Below are positions 13,845-22,541 of a stretch of DNA of 32,945 nucleotides, in pieces. The notes beneath the pieces are model-generated. The model saw only the letters and a list, made by a program, of their open reading frames with translations. It was not told the DNA's origin and ran no database searches. The position numbers and the translations under genes were made by a program. Numbering within the stretch: position 1 is the stretch's first letter; each line of letters starts with the position of its first letter. The DNA is from Alphaproteobacteria bacterium (GTDB taxonomy: Bacteria; Pseudomonadota; Alphaproteobacteria; Rs-D84): NCBI GenBank assembly GCA_017436325.1, contig JAFSDI010000003.1:1-32945 (forward strand), in the 5' to 3' direction.

Positions 13845-15824
13845 TCATTCAGACAAAATATTCTCTATCATCTGTTTACGCCATTCTAGCGGTCTTACCT
13901 GTGTTTCATCCTTATACGCATTATCGAAGATCCGGTATAAGTCTCTATATTTTCTACCTGTGCGAATAATTGCTTTTAAATCATCTGTGCTTAACGGTAT
14001 GATTTTCATTGATTCTACACATTTGGTATCGTCTTGTTGATCATAATATGGCACATTTTTCCTTGATCTGAAATCAGATACAACATTTGGGTGCAAATAA
14101 TTTGTTGCAAATATACAGTATGAATCCATATTTTTAGAGCGTAATAAATGTTGTCCTAAATGTCTTGAAACAGGTTCCATTTCCATTCTGCGCTGATTTA
14201 TACTGTCTGCTAAAGTTGCTTCCAAGAGCAAAGAGTGCTCTGGATAATCGTCGCTCCCAGAATACTCGTATACAATATCAGCTTCACCACCTGCAGCATG
14301 AGTTTTAGGTAGCAAATCGGCCCCTAAAGACAATTTCATATAATCCAGAACCTTACCTTGTCTTTCGCTTATCTTATACCACAATATCCCCAGTACATAC
14401 TCAAAAATAGTTGGTACGTCTGCATTATCTGTAACTCTTGCCTGTATTTCTGTATCCGCACGACTTTGGAACATGTCTAATAAAGCCAAAATCTTTTTAT
14501 CTGTAAACTTGTCGTCAATCAATTGCTGCAAACGTTTATAACGTTCGTCCTCAACGATTTGGTTGACCTCTTCAAGATTTTTTGCTTGTGTGCCAAAATT
14601 AGTGTTAATACGTGCTAATATGTCTTCCTTATTCAGAATCAAACATGGAGAAATTTCTTCTAGCTCAATGTTGTTAAATAGCTTATCGTTTATCCTAAAA
14701 GCTTCCTGATATAAACAATCCGCTACAGACACAAAGAAGTGCTTTGGTATAATATCAAGCTCAACTTTATCTTCTTGAAATAAAATTAAATCTGATATGT
14801 TAAAATATCTACGATTTAGATCAAAATAGTCATCCAACAATGTCTTTGCTTTGTTAATATGCAACACTTTGAAGAAGGTTAGCTTTAGCTCCTTCTCGTT
14901 TATAACATGATCAAATTCCGTAACATTTAAGAGAGCTGCCGGATCTATTTCCATTAGTTTTTTAGAAACTTTCCCAAATATATATTTTTTCCAAAGATCT
15001 TTAGTACCACCAGAAAGTCCCATGATAGCGTTAAACAAATCTTTTATTTTATCTGATTGTTTATTCAAATATACAGATTTCAATGCGTTATAGAGAGGGA
15101 AATATGCTTTTGTATATTTTTCGCTACTTTTTCTGTTAAGCGCAATTGTACTTATAACGCTTTCTGAAACGGGTTGCTCTAAAAAATATTCCAAAGCCTT
15201 AGAATAATTGTCAATAGATATTATTCTATCAAATATTATTTGATCTATATCTAATTTATTTTGTCTGTGTAACAAAATCTTGTGAATAATATCATCTGTA
15301 TTTTCTTCATTCGTACATAATGGCAATAAATACTTAAACTCTTCAAATGAAAGAAAATCCGCTTTGGACAGAGCATAAATCAATATAATAAAAGGCCTAA
15401 CAATATCAGTTTCCACCTTACAATGCATTTTTAATAATTGTTTTGCAAACAAGAAGCTGTCTTTAGGAATTTTGAGAAAATTGTCAGTTTCAAAATTGTT
15501 TTCACGACTCATATTTAATAAACTAACGCCAACATCTGAAAGTTTTCTGTTTTGCTTCAATAAGCCTAGCGCTACCATTCCTGAGGTCTTTTGACGCGCA
15601 TCTTTATCTTTTATCTTGGCTTCTCCTACAAGAAAATTGTTCTTTTTCATATAATCATAATACTTTTTCTGAACAATCTGATCCCATATTGCATTTATAT
15701 TTTCAGGTAGTTTCCAGAAAGAATCCAGTAACCCCAACTGTGTTTCTATTGTCTTATTAAAATTCTTTGTTCTGAAACTTGTTGTTCCCAAACACCAACA
15801 AAAGCTCTTATAAGAAAACTCCAT
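13845..15824 (-). CDS. AlwI-family type IIS restriction endonuclease
   Basis: About 659 residues. The N-terminus 'CWCLGTTSFRTKNFNKTIETQLGLLDSFW' and 'KIKDKDARQKTSGMVALGLL' match the R.AlwI family. The C-terminal catalytic region has 'GGEADIVYEY ... SLLLEATLADSINQRRMEMEPVSRHLGQHLL' with the D and E of a PD-(D/E)xK-like site. AlwI recognises asymmetric GGATC and cuts outside it; the exact target here is unproven. The ATG at 15824 is preferred because the ribosome site AGGGG is seven bases upstream, whereas the ATG at 15830 directly abuts it. It is the last gene of the operon, 10 bases behind the first methylase. A single long chain is normal for this family. Confidence 0.82.
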   Translation of the reverse strand: MEFSYKSFCWCLGTTSFRTKNFNKTIETQLGLLDSFWKLPENINAIWDQIVQKKYYDYMKKNNFLVGEAKIKDKDARQKTSGMVALGLLKQNRKLSDVGVSLLNMSRENNFETDNFLKIPKDSFLFAKQLLKMHCKVETDIVRPFIILIYALSKADFLSFEEFKYLLPLCTNEENTDDIIHKILLHRQNKLDIDQIIFDRIISIDNYSKALEYFLEQPVSESVISTIALNRKSSEKYTKAYFPLYNALKSVYLNKQSDKIKDLFNAIMGLSGGTKDLWKKYIFGKVSKKLMEIDPAALLNVTEFDHVINEKELKLTFFKVLHINKAKTLLDDYFDLNRRYFNISDLILFQEDKVELDIIPKHFFVSVADCLYQEAFRINDKLFNNIELEEISPCLILNKEDILARINTNFGTQAKNLEEVNQIVEDERYKRLQQLIDDKFTDKKILALLDMFQSRADTEIQARVTDNADVPTIFEYVLGILWYKISERQGKVLDYMKLSLGADLLPKTHAAGGEADIVYEYSGSDDYPEHSLLLEATLADSINQRRMEMEPVSRHLGQHLLRSKNMDSYCIFATNYLHPNVVSDFRSRKNVPYYDQQDDTKCVESMKIIPLSTDDLKAIIRTGRKYRDLYRIFDNAYKDETQVRPLEWRKQMIENILSE

Positions 15825-15834
15825 ATTCATACCC

Positions 15835-16752
15835 CTAATAGTTAATAATTAGCACTTCTTCACTAGAAGAAGTTCTGTCTTTTGTGTGATAGCTAGAATT
15901 GGCATAGTTATAATTCAATCTGATTGCCTTATATTTATTTGAATTATTTTCCAACCACTGAATCAACAGCTTATTTTCTTTACCTTTACTGCGCAATACG
16001 TTAGATAACGCAAATTTTATTCCCTTTGTATTTAGTTTGTCTAAAAAGTTTAGCAAATCCTGCTCGGCTTTCAAGTCCCAACCGCCTTGTTCATTATATG
16101 TAGCACACGTAATCAAATAAGGAGGGTCCACATACACAAAATCATCAACACTCAAACTTTCTATATCAAATTCTCTAAAATCCCGACAAATGAATTCACA
16201 ATCTTGTTCATGCAACTTATCTATAAACGAAGATAGTTTTTCTGCCATTTTTGAGTTAAAATCACGCTTACCTACTGGTAAATTAAAGTGGTTATTGGCG
16301 TTAAATCGTATCTGATTATTAAAAGCATATACAATCAACACATACAGAACCACATAGTAGTAATAGTCTTTACTTAACTTTGTGTTAAAGTCTTCCCGTA
16401 ATTTTAGAAATTTTTCTCTGTTATAATCGCCAAGTCCAACACTGCTATCACAGCCATAATGATCATAACCGTGCAAACTTACACGAGACAGGCCATACTT
16501 ATCTATTATTTCATACACCCAATCAAAAACAGCCTGCTTGTCCAGATTTTTTAATGTGTGATATAGATAAATCAAATTTCTATCTAAATCGTTATATATT
16601 ACTTTGGAAGCTCCGACATTAACCCCAACGTTACATCCACCACAAAATAGATCTACAAATGTGTTTATTTGCTTGGGAAACAATGGCAATATCTGTGGCA
16701 ACAATTTGGCTTTTCCGCCCGTATAATTAAGAGGAGATTGTACAAATGCCAT
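15835..16752 (-). CDS. DNA adenine methylase of the AlwI-type system (D12 class)
   Basis: A 305-residue Dam-like N6-adenine methyltransferase. Motif X/SAM contact is 'SPLNYTGGKAKLLPQIL' (residues 6-22), motif I 'FVDLFCGGCNVGVNVG' (about 32-47) and catalytic motif IV 'VDPPYLIT' (about 208-215). A 'YNEQGGW' loop follows. It transfers a methyl group from S-adenosylmethionine to adenine in one strand of the recognition site. It lies between the other methylase (3-bp gap) and the endonuclease. Its ATG is set close to the stop of the upstream gene, and the ribosome site GGAGG lies within that gene, which suggests coupled translation. Confidence 0.9.
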   Translation of the reverse strand: MAFVQSPLNYTGGKAKLLPQILPLFPKQINTFVDLFCGGCNVGVNVGASKVIYNDLDRNLIYLYHTLKNLDKQAVFDWVYEIIDKYGLSRVSLHGYDHYGCDSSVGLGDYNREKFLKLREDFNTKLSKDYYYYVVLYVLIVYAFNNQIRFNANNHFNLPVGKRDFNSKMAEKLSSFIDKLHEQDCEFICRDFREFDIESLSVDDFVYVDPPYLITCATYNEQGGWDLKAEQDLLNFLDKLNTKGIKFALSNVLRSKGKENKLLIQWLENNSNKYKAIRLNYNYANSSYHTKDRTSSSEEVLIINY

Positions 16753-16755
16753 GAT

Positions 16756-17790
16756 TTACTCTACACCTCCCGAACATTCACACAAAAACAATCTCTCCTC
16801 ATTGTCTGCTATATCAGACTTACCCGTTGTAAAAGCCTTGTACTGCTGAGAAAACACCTTTACCTTGCCTTTGCCTCTCAGTATACGCAGTATATCTTCG
16901 TCAGAAATCTTGGCATTAGATCTGTCATTACCCTTTTGCGACATGTTATTATAAGACAACATAATATATTTTGCCTTGATATTACTGATCAAATCTGCAA
17001 ATGCATCTGTTGCTTTATTTGTGCAATATTCGCTTTTTAATTTACTGCGATCCATCTTTTTCGCCACACCATGCACCTCTGGCTTTTCCCAACGAGCTAC
17101 ATTTTCCAACAAATGGTACGCATCGCAATATTGTCTAGAATTATATGGAGGATCAATATAGACCAGATCGGCTTCTATTTCTCTGACAAGCAAATTTGCA
17201 TCTGTGTTAAAACATTTGTTTTTGGGGTTGTTATCAACCGGTGCCAGTGGCACATACAATTCCAGTTCATTTTCATAATTACAACCCTTGCGATAAGCGT
17301 CATAATGTCCACAGGTTTGTGCTATTTTATCCATAGCATACAACAACGAGGTTATTAGGATCGCTCTTTCTCTGGCGTTTATTTGTTTCTTTTTGAACAA
17401 CTGTTCTATGTCGTTTCTTATATAGCCAATTTTGGAACAATCTTTCTTGCTAAAATAGGTGTCTGCAAAATTTCTTGTCATATAATTATCACGACAAGAT
17501 CCTAATGAGTTATATTTAACCACAAGATCAATAATTTTTTGTTGATCATATGTTTCCGCACCAAACCAGGCGTAATTGCAAATATAATTACTGTACATCA
17601 AATCATTTGTAATGATAACCATGCTTTTATCAAAAGCGGAAGACACAGCACCTGTACCAGCAAAAATATCGGCTATCACTTTGATATTACGACACTCCTT
17701 TTCAACAACATCGACAATAAAGGGCAATAATTTATACTTATTGCCTAAATAACGCCGGTTATTTATCTTAGAGGTTTTATACCCGCTCAC
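16756..17790 (-). CDS. Second DNA adenine methylase of the AlwI-type system
   Basis: A 344-residue N6-adenine methyltransferase of the D12/alpha class. It has 'RRYLGNKYKLLPFI' (motif X, about residues 12-25), 'VIADIFAGTGAVSSAF' (motif I, about 38-53) and 'LVYIDPPYNSRQY' (motif IV, about 209-221). It is only distantly similar to the companion methylase. Type IIS systems with an asymmetric target need one methylase per strand, which explains the pair. The start is a GTG with GGAAG seven bases upstream. It is first in the operon, so methylation is expressed before the nuclease. The 248-bp region upstream (17791-18038) is AT-rich and should hold the promoter, for example TTGACT near 17839. Confidence 0.88.
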   Translation of the reverse strand: MSGYKTSKINNRRYLGNKYKLLPFIVDVVEKECRNIKVIADIFAGTGAVSSAFDKSMVIITNDLMYSNYICNYAWFGAETYDQQKIIDLVVKYNSLGSCRDNYMTRNFADTYFSKKDCSKIGYIRNDIEQLFKKKQINARERAILITSLLYAMDKIAQTCGHYDAYRKGCNYENELELYVPLAPVDNNPKNKCFNTDANLLVREIEADLVYIDPPYNSRQYCDAYHLLENVARWEKPEVHGVAKKMDRSKLKSEYCTNKATDAFADLISNIKAKYIMLSYNNMSQKGNDRSNAKISDEDILRILRGKGKVKVFSQQYKAFTTGKSDIADNEERLFLCECSGGVE

Positions 17791-18038
17791 ACTTTCTTCC
17801 TTTCATTTAGAAATTTAGAACAAAACCACCATCTAAGTCAAGAGAACAAATGGTCATTTTAAATTTATCGAGAAAGACAACTATAATATAATTCTTGTGA
17901 TATTAAGCGACAAAAGCTTTGAAAAATCACAAAATCTCCCGTTTTTTAGTAAGATTACATTAAATCATATAATATCCGAAATAAATAACATTAAGGGGTA
18001 TTCTGCTTATGTGAAAATTATAGCAGCACAATAATTTA

Positions 18039-19580
18039 TCATTGCGTTACATTTAATACACTGCCACAACACTTTTTGTATTTTTTACCGCTTCCGCATG
18101 GGCATTTGTCATTAACCCCTATTTTTATAGTCTTGATACCATCTGGCCATTCAGCTTCCATTTTTTGAAACATCTTACTAAATGGCTGCAACAACACCCC
18201 ATGCTTTATCCTTTCCGCATCCCAAAAATCTTGTTCTTGTTTCGGCCACCCTCTAAAATTTGCATAAACTAAATCGGAACTGGTAACTTTTCTGTGTTTT
18301 GGTGGTTCTATCGCAATGCCAATAATTTTATTTATATTTTTATTTTCGGCAACACATTTGGCCTTAGCAAAATTTATATAGAGACCTAAAAGATCTCTTC
18401 TGCGATATATATATTCTGTATACGAAGTAGCACGTGCTGTATCTACCTGTAAAAAAAGGTACAACAAATCTGCTGTAGTGTTCGATAAAAAAACAGTTAC
18501 ACAAACTTGGTCAGGACCGCACTTTTTTATAGCATTAAAAATCGACTTAGACAAAACTCGTCTAGATAATCTATCTTCCGTTGCCATATATCGCAAAACA
18601 ACATCCTGACTATCAGTGCTGGTTTTGCTGATTATTTTCATGGAACCATCAAGTGCACAAACAGCACTTTCTTCTACTAAACGATCCCAAAAATAACTTG
18701 GTTTATTAGCTCTATTGCGCGACAAATACCTAGAGCTTTTCTTAAAGCTCTCCCAGTCACACTCTGGTACATGGTATTCTGAACTTCCGGTCCCTATTTC
18801 TTCCTTTGATAAAAAAACGTGGCATTTACGTTCTTGATCAAAATTATGAATATATTGATATAATAGATCTTCCTCTCCTGCATAACTAGTATACCTAGTT
18901 CTGATTAGTTTTTCTTTTTCATTTAAATATCTTACAAAATCAGTTAATGTATCTAATTCGTTTAAAACAAATGGTAATGAATAATCATCAAACACATGAA
19001 CAAATGTTTTTGTCTTATCATAATCATACGTTGAGAATAAATGATCTAATAAATATTCATCTTGATCTTCTTGTGACACGCTGAAAAACTTCTGATAATC
19101 TATAGTTTTTTCTTCATTAACATTTGAAAAACTCAAACTTCCGCGACGATTCCCTCCAAAGAAGTTTTTACACGCCTCTGTAGCCCCATTAGCAACACAA
19201 ATTAAATGTATTTTAATTTGTTTTTTATCTGGTATGTTAACAGGCAATTTTTGTTTAGGGTTTAACCAGACTTTCTCTGGGTGGTCTCGAATTATATTTT
19301 CTGCATGATGTAATTGTTTAATAGATTCTATAATTGCCTTGCGTTCCCAGCGTTGCCAAGCCACAAACGGTTTGATTTCTTCGTTGTACTTAATGTTTTT
19401 GTCCGAAAATATTAAAACATTATCACCACAAATGACTAACAAGTCACACAATTCTTTAAATCCGGACGAAGTTTCAATCTGCGGGTTTGGGTAACTCCAA
19501 AGCCCCATAAAAACCCTTTCACCCAATTTAACTAAACGATGCTCTGATTCTGTAAGGCCTTTAGATTTCTCAATATTCAC
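18039..19580 (-). CDS. SEC-C motif protein with nuclease-like N-terminus
   Basis: A 513-residue protein. Its last 25 residues hold the zinc-binding SEC-C motif 'CPCGSGKKYKKCCG'. The N-terminal 'EHRLVKLGERVFMGLWSYPN ... GFKELCDLLVICGDNVLIFSDK' (residues about 12-63) has the E ... D-LLV ... SDK arrangement of a PD-(D/E)xK-like fold, so nuclease activity is plausible but not proven. The middle is helical and unassigned. A GTG start is preceded by GAGG. Its ribosome site overlaps the stop codons of the 41-residue microprotein, so the two are coupled. It is the last gene of the Nudix/DUF2075 operon. The family occurs in defence regions without a settled role. Confidence 0.65.
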   Translation of the reverse strand: MNIEKSKGLTESEHRLVKLGERVFMGLWSYPNPQIETSSGFKELCDLLVICGDNVLIFSDKNIKYNEEIKPFVAWQRWERKAIIESIKQLHHAENIIRDHPEKVWLNPKQKLPVNIPDKKQIKIHLICVANGATEACKNFFGGNRRGSLSFSNVNEEKTIDYQKFFSVSQEDQDEYLLDHLFSTYDYDKTKTFVHVFDDYSLPFVLNELDTLTDFVRYLNEKEKLIRTRYTSYAGEEDLLYQYIHNFDQERKCHVFLSKEEIGTGSSEYHVPECDWESFKKSSRYLSRNRANKPSYFWDRLVEESAVCALDGSMKIISKTSTDSQDVVLRYMATEDRLSRRVLSKSIFNAIKKCGPDQVCVTVFLSNTTADLLYLFLQVDTARATSYTEYIYRRRDLLGLYINFAKAKCVAENKNINKIIGIAIEPPKHRKVTSSDLVYANFRGWPKQEQDFWDAERIKHGVLLQPFSKMFQKMEAEWPDGIKTIKIGVNDKCPCGSGKKYKKCCGSVLNVTQ

Positions 19581-19583
19581 TTA

Positions 19584-19709
19584 TTACACCTCTGTGCTAT
19601 CGGCGAAAATGACATATAAAAAGGCGATGGGTGGACATGCCAAGCACCAAAATACAAACCATCCTTTTTTGATAAAAACTGCCGGTCTTTTTTCTGTTTG
19701 CATTATCAT
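19584..19709 (-). CDS. 41-residue membrane microprotein
   Basis: This ORF fills the gap between the DUF2075 and SEC-C genes exactly: 3 bp after the upstream stop and 3 bp before the downstream GTG, with GAGGAG nine bases before its ATG. It starts MIMQTEKRPAVFIKKGW, a basic cytoplasmic end. A single hydrophobic helix (FVFWCLACPPIAFLYVIFA) and an acidic tail DSTEV follow. Basic-in charge distribution predicts a type II single-span inner-membrane peptide. It could be a toxin-like or anchoring component of the operon. The fit between neighbours and the good ribosome site are the main support; there is no homology evidence. Confidence 0.6.
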   Translation of the reverse strand: MIMQTEKRPAVFIKKGWFVFWCLACPPIAFLYVIFADSTEV

Positions 19710-19712
19710 GTT

Positions 19713-21686
19713 TTATAACTCCTCTACACCAATGTCGGTTAGATATTGCCATAAGGCGTCATAGAATTTTGGTTGGCGGGTGGCGTCGGAAATGTCGCCG
19801 CGCGGGACAAATATTACAAAACCTTCACGGGCGCGGGTCAGCAGTACACGATACGCGTTTTTAAGATAACGTCGCTTGTCTTCTTGGTTGATTGATAACC
19901 AGCGCGAGCCGCTTGGTTTGAAATACTCAAATTTACCATCAACATATCTGTAATCTGCGTCCCAGCCGACAACCGCATAATCTATTTCCAGGCCCTGGAT
20001 ATCAAATTCACTGGCCGCTTCTTCCATAAAGTATGAAGACTTGATATCATCGCGTTCACCAAGGAACCACTTTTCCGGCTTGCACTTACTTTCTATCCAA
20101 ATACCATCTGCACGCAATCTGCGACCATTTGAACTGGCAATCAGACCATGACGCAACGTCTTGCCTGCAGTCTGTTCACGCACCCATTGTTTGGCACGCG
20201 CCAAATCACGCGTCATATAAATTGGATAGACTTCGGACAATCGTTTATATTTTTCTGCGGCGGCTGCGGCATCATTATCAAGCAAAGAATCAACAAAGCC
20301 CGCGACATCAGATGTTCTGTGTGCACGCAATGATACGGACAGGTGCAGTTCTTTAATCGTTTCGCATTTCAGCCCATCGGTTAGTTCCGCAAACGATTGG
20401 TCGCCCAGGTATTCACTGGCGGTTATATCACCAGACACGTAAACATTCCAATCTGGGAAAGAACGCTTTAATGACGCAAACCATTCCTGGATACCAGCTT
20501 CACCAGTGTTAATGTCCTGACCACCGCCAACAAGGCACACAATCACGGCCCAATCTTGGTGTCGGTTCATATAGTCAATTAACAACTCTGGCTCGCTCAT
20601 AGCCAAGAAGTGGGCACGCTGTTCATCGGTTAGACGGTTAAGAATCGCCCCTTTCTTCTTTTGCATAAAGTCTGATAACATACGTTGATTCCATGCACGC
20701 TGTGCTTCGTCAAATATGACAACATTTTCAGTTGGAACGTCTGCCTCATTCAAGGAACGATCACGAAAGTGATGAATTATCTGAATAGAAGATTTTATCT
20801 TGCTGTGTGTAAGAGATTTGGACGTACCATTTTGCTTGTATGCATCTAGAGCCAAAGCCTCGCTAAGTACCGAAACCAATGGCTGATTACCTGTCAAAAA
20901 GCACGAATAACTTTGCCCCGTTGTTTTCTGATTTGCAAATACAATGTTCAGACCGGCCAAGGTTTTACCCGCACCAGGAACACCCGTGATAAAGCAGATG
21001 GATTTTTGTTTATTCTGCTTTGATTGTTCGATTATACGCTGAACCGCATCTGATGTCTTGGTCAGGTTTTCGGCGGCTGTATTTTGCGCAATATCTGCGA
21101 CAGAGTGAGTGTTATATAGGGCTTTGGCGGCCTCAATAATCGTTGGGGTCGGAACATATCTGGAATTTGCCCATTTATCCATATTGATTGTTGTGCACGA
21201 AGTATCTGTGTTGTGAATAATTATATTACGCAATTCATCGCCATCGGTCAGAATTACATCTTCTGGCATATCGTGTTTGCGGTAGTCATCCGGCACACCC
21301 GTTGCCACCAGGACGGGAACGATTTTACACCGACGGCTTTCTTCGTGATAGTTTTGCAAATCAAATGCGTATGTGCGAACCTGGCGGATTGCGTCACTGG
21401 CATATGTTTCTGCGCCGACCTTAAATTCCAGAACAAAGACAGTATTGTTTATCAGCAAGATGTTGTCTATGCGACCGCCCACGCGTGGCAGAGTGTATTC
21501 AAACAGAATGCTGCCAGATGGCGCGTATGCCAGCGCATATTTCAACACGCGAATTTGTTCCATCCAGGCGTCTTTTTGCGCGGCAACTGTATCGTATCTG
21601 TCACCTGCGGCGATAATACCAAAGATTTCATCATCGCTTTGGCGCAAAAAGTTATGAATACTGTTTTTGTAGAAAGCGTCGCTCAT
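19713..21686 (-). CDS. DUF2075 ATPase/helicase with N-terminal nuclease domain
   Basis: A 657-residue protein. Residues about 75-115 (GGRIDNILLINNTVFVLEFKVG) carry the D ... E-x-K of a PD-(D/E)xK nuclease. Residues about 230 onward are the DUF2075 helicase: Walker A 'GVPGAGKT', Walker B 'VVIFDEAQRAW', then 'LIASSNGRRLRADGIW' and 'NAYRVLLTRAREGFVIFVP', the SF1-type motif VI. It probably moves on and cuts nucleic acid. ATG 21686 is chosen because AAAGGA stands seven bases upstream; the in-frame extension to 21878 lies within the Nudix gene. It begins one base after the Nudix stop, so it is tightly coupled. Confidence 0.85.
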   Translation of the reverse strand: MSDAFYKNSIHNFLRQSDDEIFGIIAAGDRYDTVAAQKDAWMEQIRVLKYALAYAPSGSILFEYTLPRVGGRIDNILLINNTVFVLEFKVGAETYASDAIRQVRTYAFDLQNYHEESRRCKIVPVLVATGVPDDYRKHDMPEDVILTDGDELRNIIIHNTDTSCTTINMDKWANSRYVPTPTIIEAAKALYNTHSVADIAQNTAAENLTKTSDAVQRIIEQSKQNKQKSICFITGVPGAGKTLAGLNIVFANQKTTGQSYSCFLTGNQPLVSVLSEALALDAYKQNGTSKSLTHSKIKSSIQIIHHFRDRSLNEADVPTENVVIFDEAQRAWNQRMLSDFMQKKKGAILNRLTDEQRAHFLAMSEPELLIDYMNRHQDWAVIVCLVGGGQDINTGEAGIQEWFASLKRSFPDWNVYVSGDITASEYLGDQSFAELTDGLKCETIKELHLSVSLRAHRTSDVAGFVDSLLDNDAAAAAEKYKRLSEVYPIYMTRDLARAKQWVREQTAGKTLRHGLIASSNGRRLRADGIWIESKCKPEKWFLGERDDIKSSYFMEEAASEFDIQGLEIDYAVVGWDADYRYVDGKFEYFKPSGSRWLSINQEDKRRYLKNAYRVLLTRAREGFVIFVPRGDISDATRQPKFYDALWQYLTDIGVEEL

Positions 21687-21687
21687 T

Positions 21688-22074
21688 TTACTTTCCTTTG
21701 GCTTGTAGTGTTTTGGATACGATTTGGTCGGCGGGGAGTTGTGGGTGGGATGGTAAGTCCTGGACTGGCACCCAGTGCATATCGTCATGGACGCGTAGGC
21801 GGATTTCGCCGGTGTAGGATGTGATTTCGTATGTATGAAGTTCGATAACCTTGCCTGAATCCGTTGTGTGTTTTGCAATGGTAATCAGGTTGCCGATTTG
21901 GGCATCTATCCCCAATTCTTCATAGAGTTCCCTGCGCAGGCATGTTGGGCCGTCTTCGCCATCTTCAAACTTGCCACCGGGGTATTCCCATTCGCCCGCC
22001 AATGGTTGGTCCGCCGCACGACGCATCAGCAGAACTTTATCCCCATTTCTAAAAATCGCAGCTGTTACTTTCAC
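21688..22074 (-). CDS. Nudix (MutT-like) hydrolase, first gene of a four-gene operon
   Basis: A 128-residue protein with a perfect Nudix box at about residues 34-56: GKFEDGEDGPTCLRRELYEELGI (G-x5-E-x7-R-E-L-x-E-E-x-G-I). 'GEWEYPGG' precedes it, and the length is that of MutT/CTP-pyrophosphohydrolase types. Such enzymes hydrolyse (d)NTPs or other nucleoside diphosphate compounds. A GTG start at 22074 with AAGGA six bases upstream. In this operon it could clear or make a nucleotide signal rather than sanitise 8-oxo-dGTP; that is inference. It overlaps nothing but is one base from the next start. Confidence 0.88.
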   Translation of the reverse strand: MKVTAAIFRNGDKVLLMRRAADQPLAGEWEYPGGKFEDGEDGPTCLRRELYEELGIDAQIGNLITIAKHTTDSGKVIELHTYEITSYTGEIRLRVHDDMHWVPVQDLPSHPQLPADQIVSKTLQAKGK

Positions 22075-22330
22075 ACTGAATCCTTTCCTTTACAACACCA
22101 TCTTGCACTGTTTTTTTAGGTTTGTAAAGTCCTTATTTTCTGCGGATTTTAGCGTTTATACATAGAGATACACCACGATACATTTAAGGTGAATTTTTAG
22201 GATATTTTTGTATTTAGATACAACTAACAACATATCAACAGTTTTACGTAAGTTTTCAACAATTTTTTGTGCATTACTACTTTCACTACCTTTTCTTTAT
22301 CTTTTATTTTTATTATCTTTTATTTTTCTT

Positions 22331-22346
22331 TACTACTACTACTACT
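22331..22346. repeat. (TAC)5 microsatellite in a pyrimidine-rich tract
   Basis: Five TAC units at the end of a strongly pyrimidine-rich plus strand (about 22276-22350, many TTTAT/CTTT words). It lies in the 467-bp gene-free region between the divergent Nudix and fic genes, which must hold both promoters. Confidence 0.6.
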
Positions 22347-22429
22347 TTCCTTACCTATGAAATCAATATTGAAATCAATTCTGATTTATGAAATTAGACA
22401 GTGCGGTATGCGGTCTTGTTTTTTTATCA

Positions 22430-22462
22430 GTGTGTAGCAAGGTGACGGGGTCGCCGTTACCC
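22430..22462 (+). repeat. Direct repeat flanking fic, left copy
   Basis: Thirty-three bases, with only three differences from 23773-23805; it can fold as GGTGACGG/CCGTTACC. The sequence after each copy is also vaguely similar (acaggaccc / acagaacct). The two copies bracket the fic gene and the GTGCGAACC cluster. Confidence 0.7.
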
Positions 22463-22541
22463 GTATATGAAACACCCATCACAGGACCCATTAAATAACT
22501 GGAATTTTTGTATTTCTTGGATATAATCAATAGGGTAAGGC

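Noticed and set aside
21213..21824. Plus-strand ORF of 203 codons opposite the DUF2075/Nudix genes
   Set aside because: The minus-strand proteins carry Nudix and nuclease motifs across the same bases; the plus frame has none.
21687..21878. N-terminal extension of the DUF2075 protein
   Set aside because: These 64 codons overlap the Nudix gene in another frame and have low-complexity composition; AAAGGA precedes the ATG at 21686.
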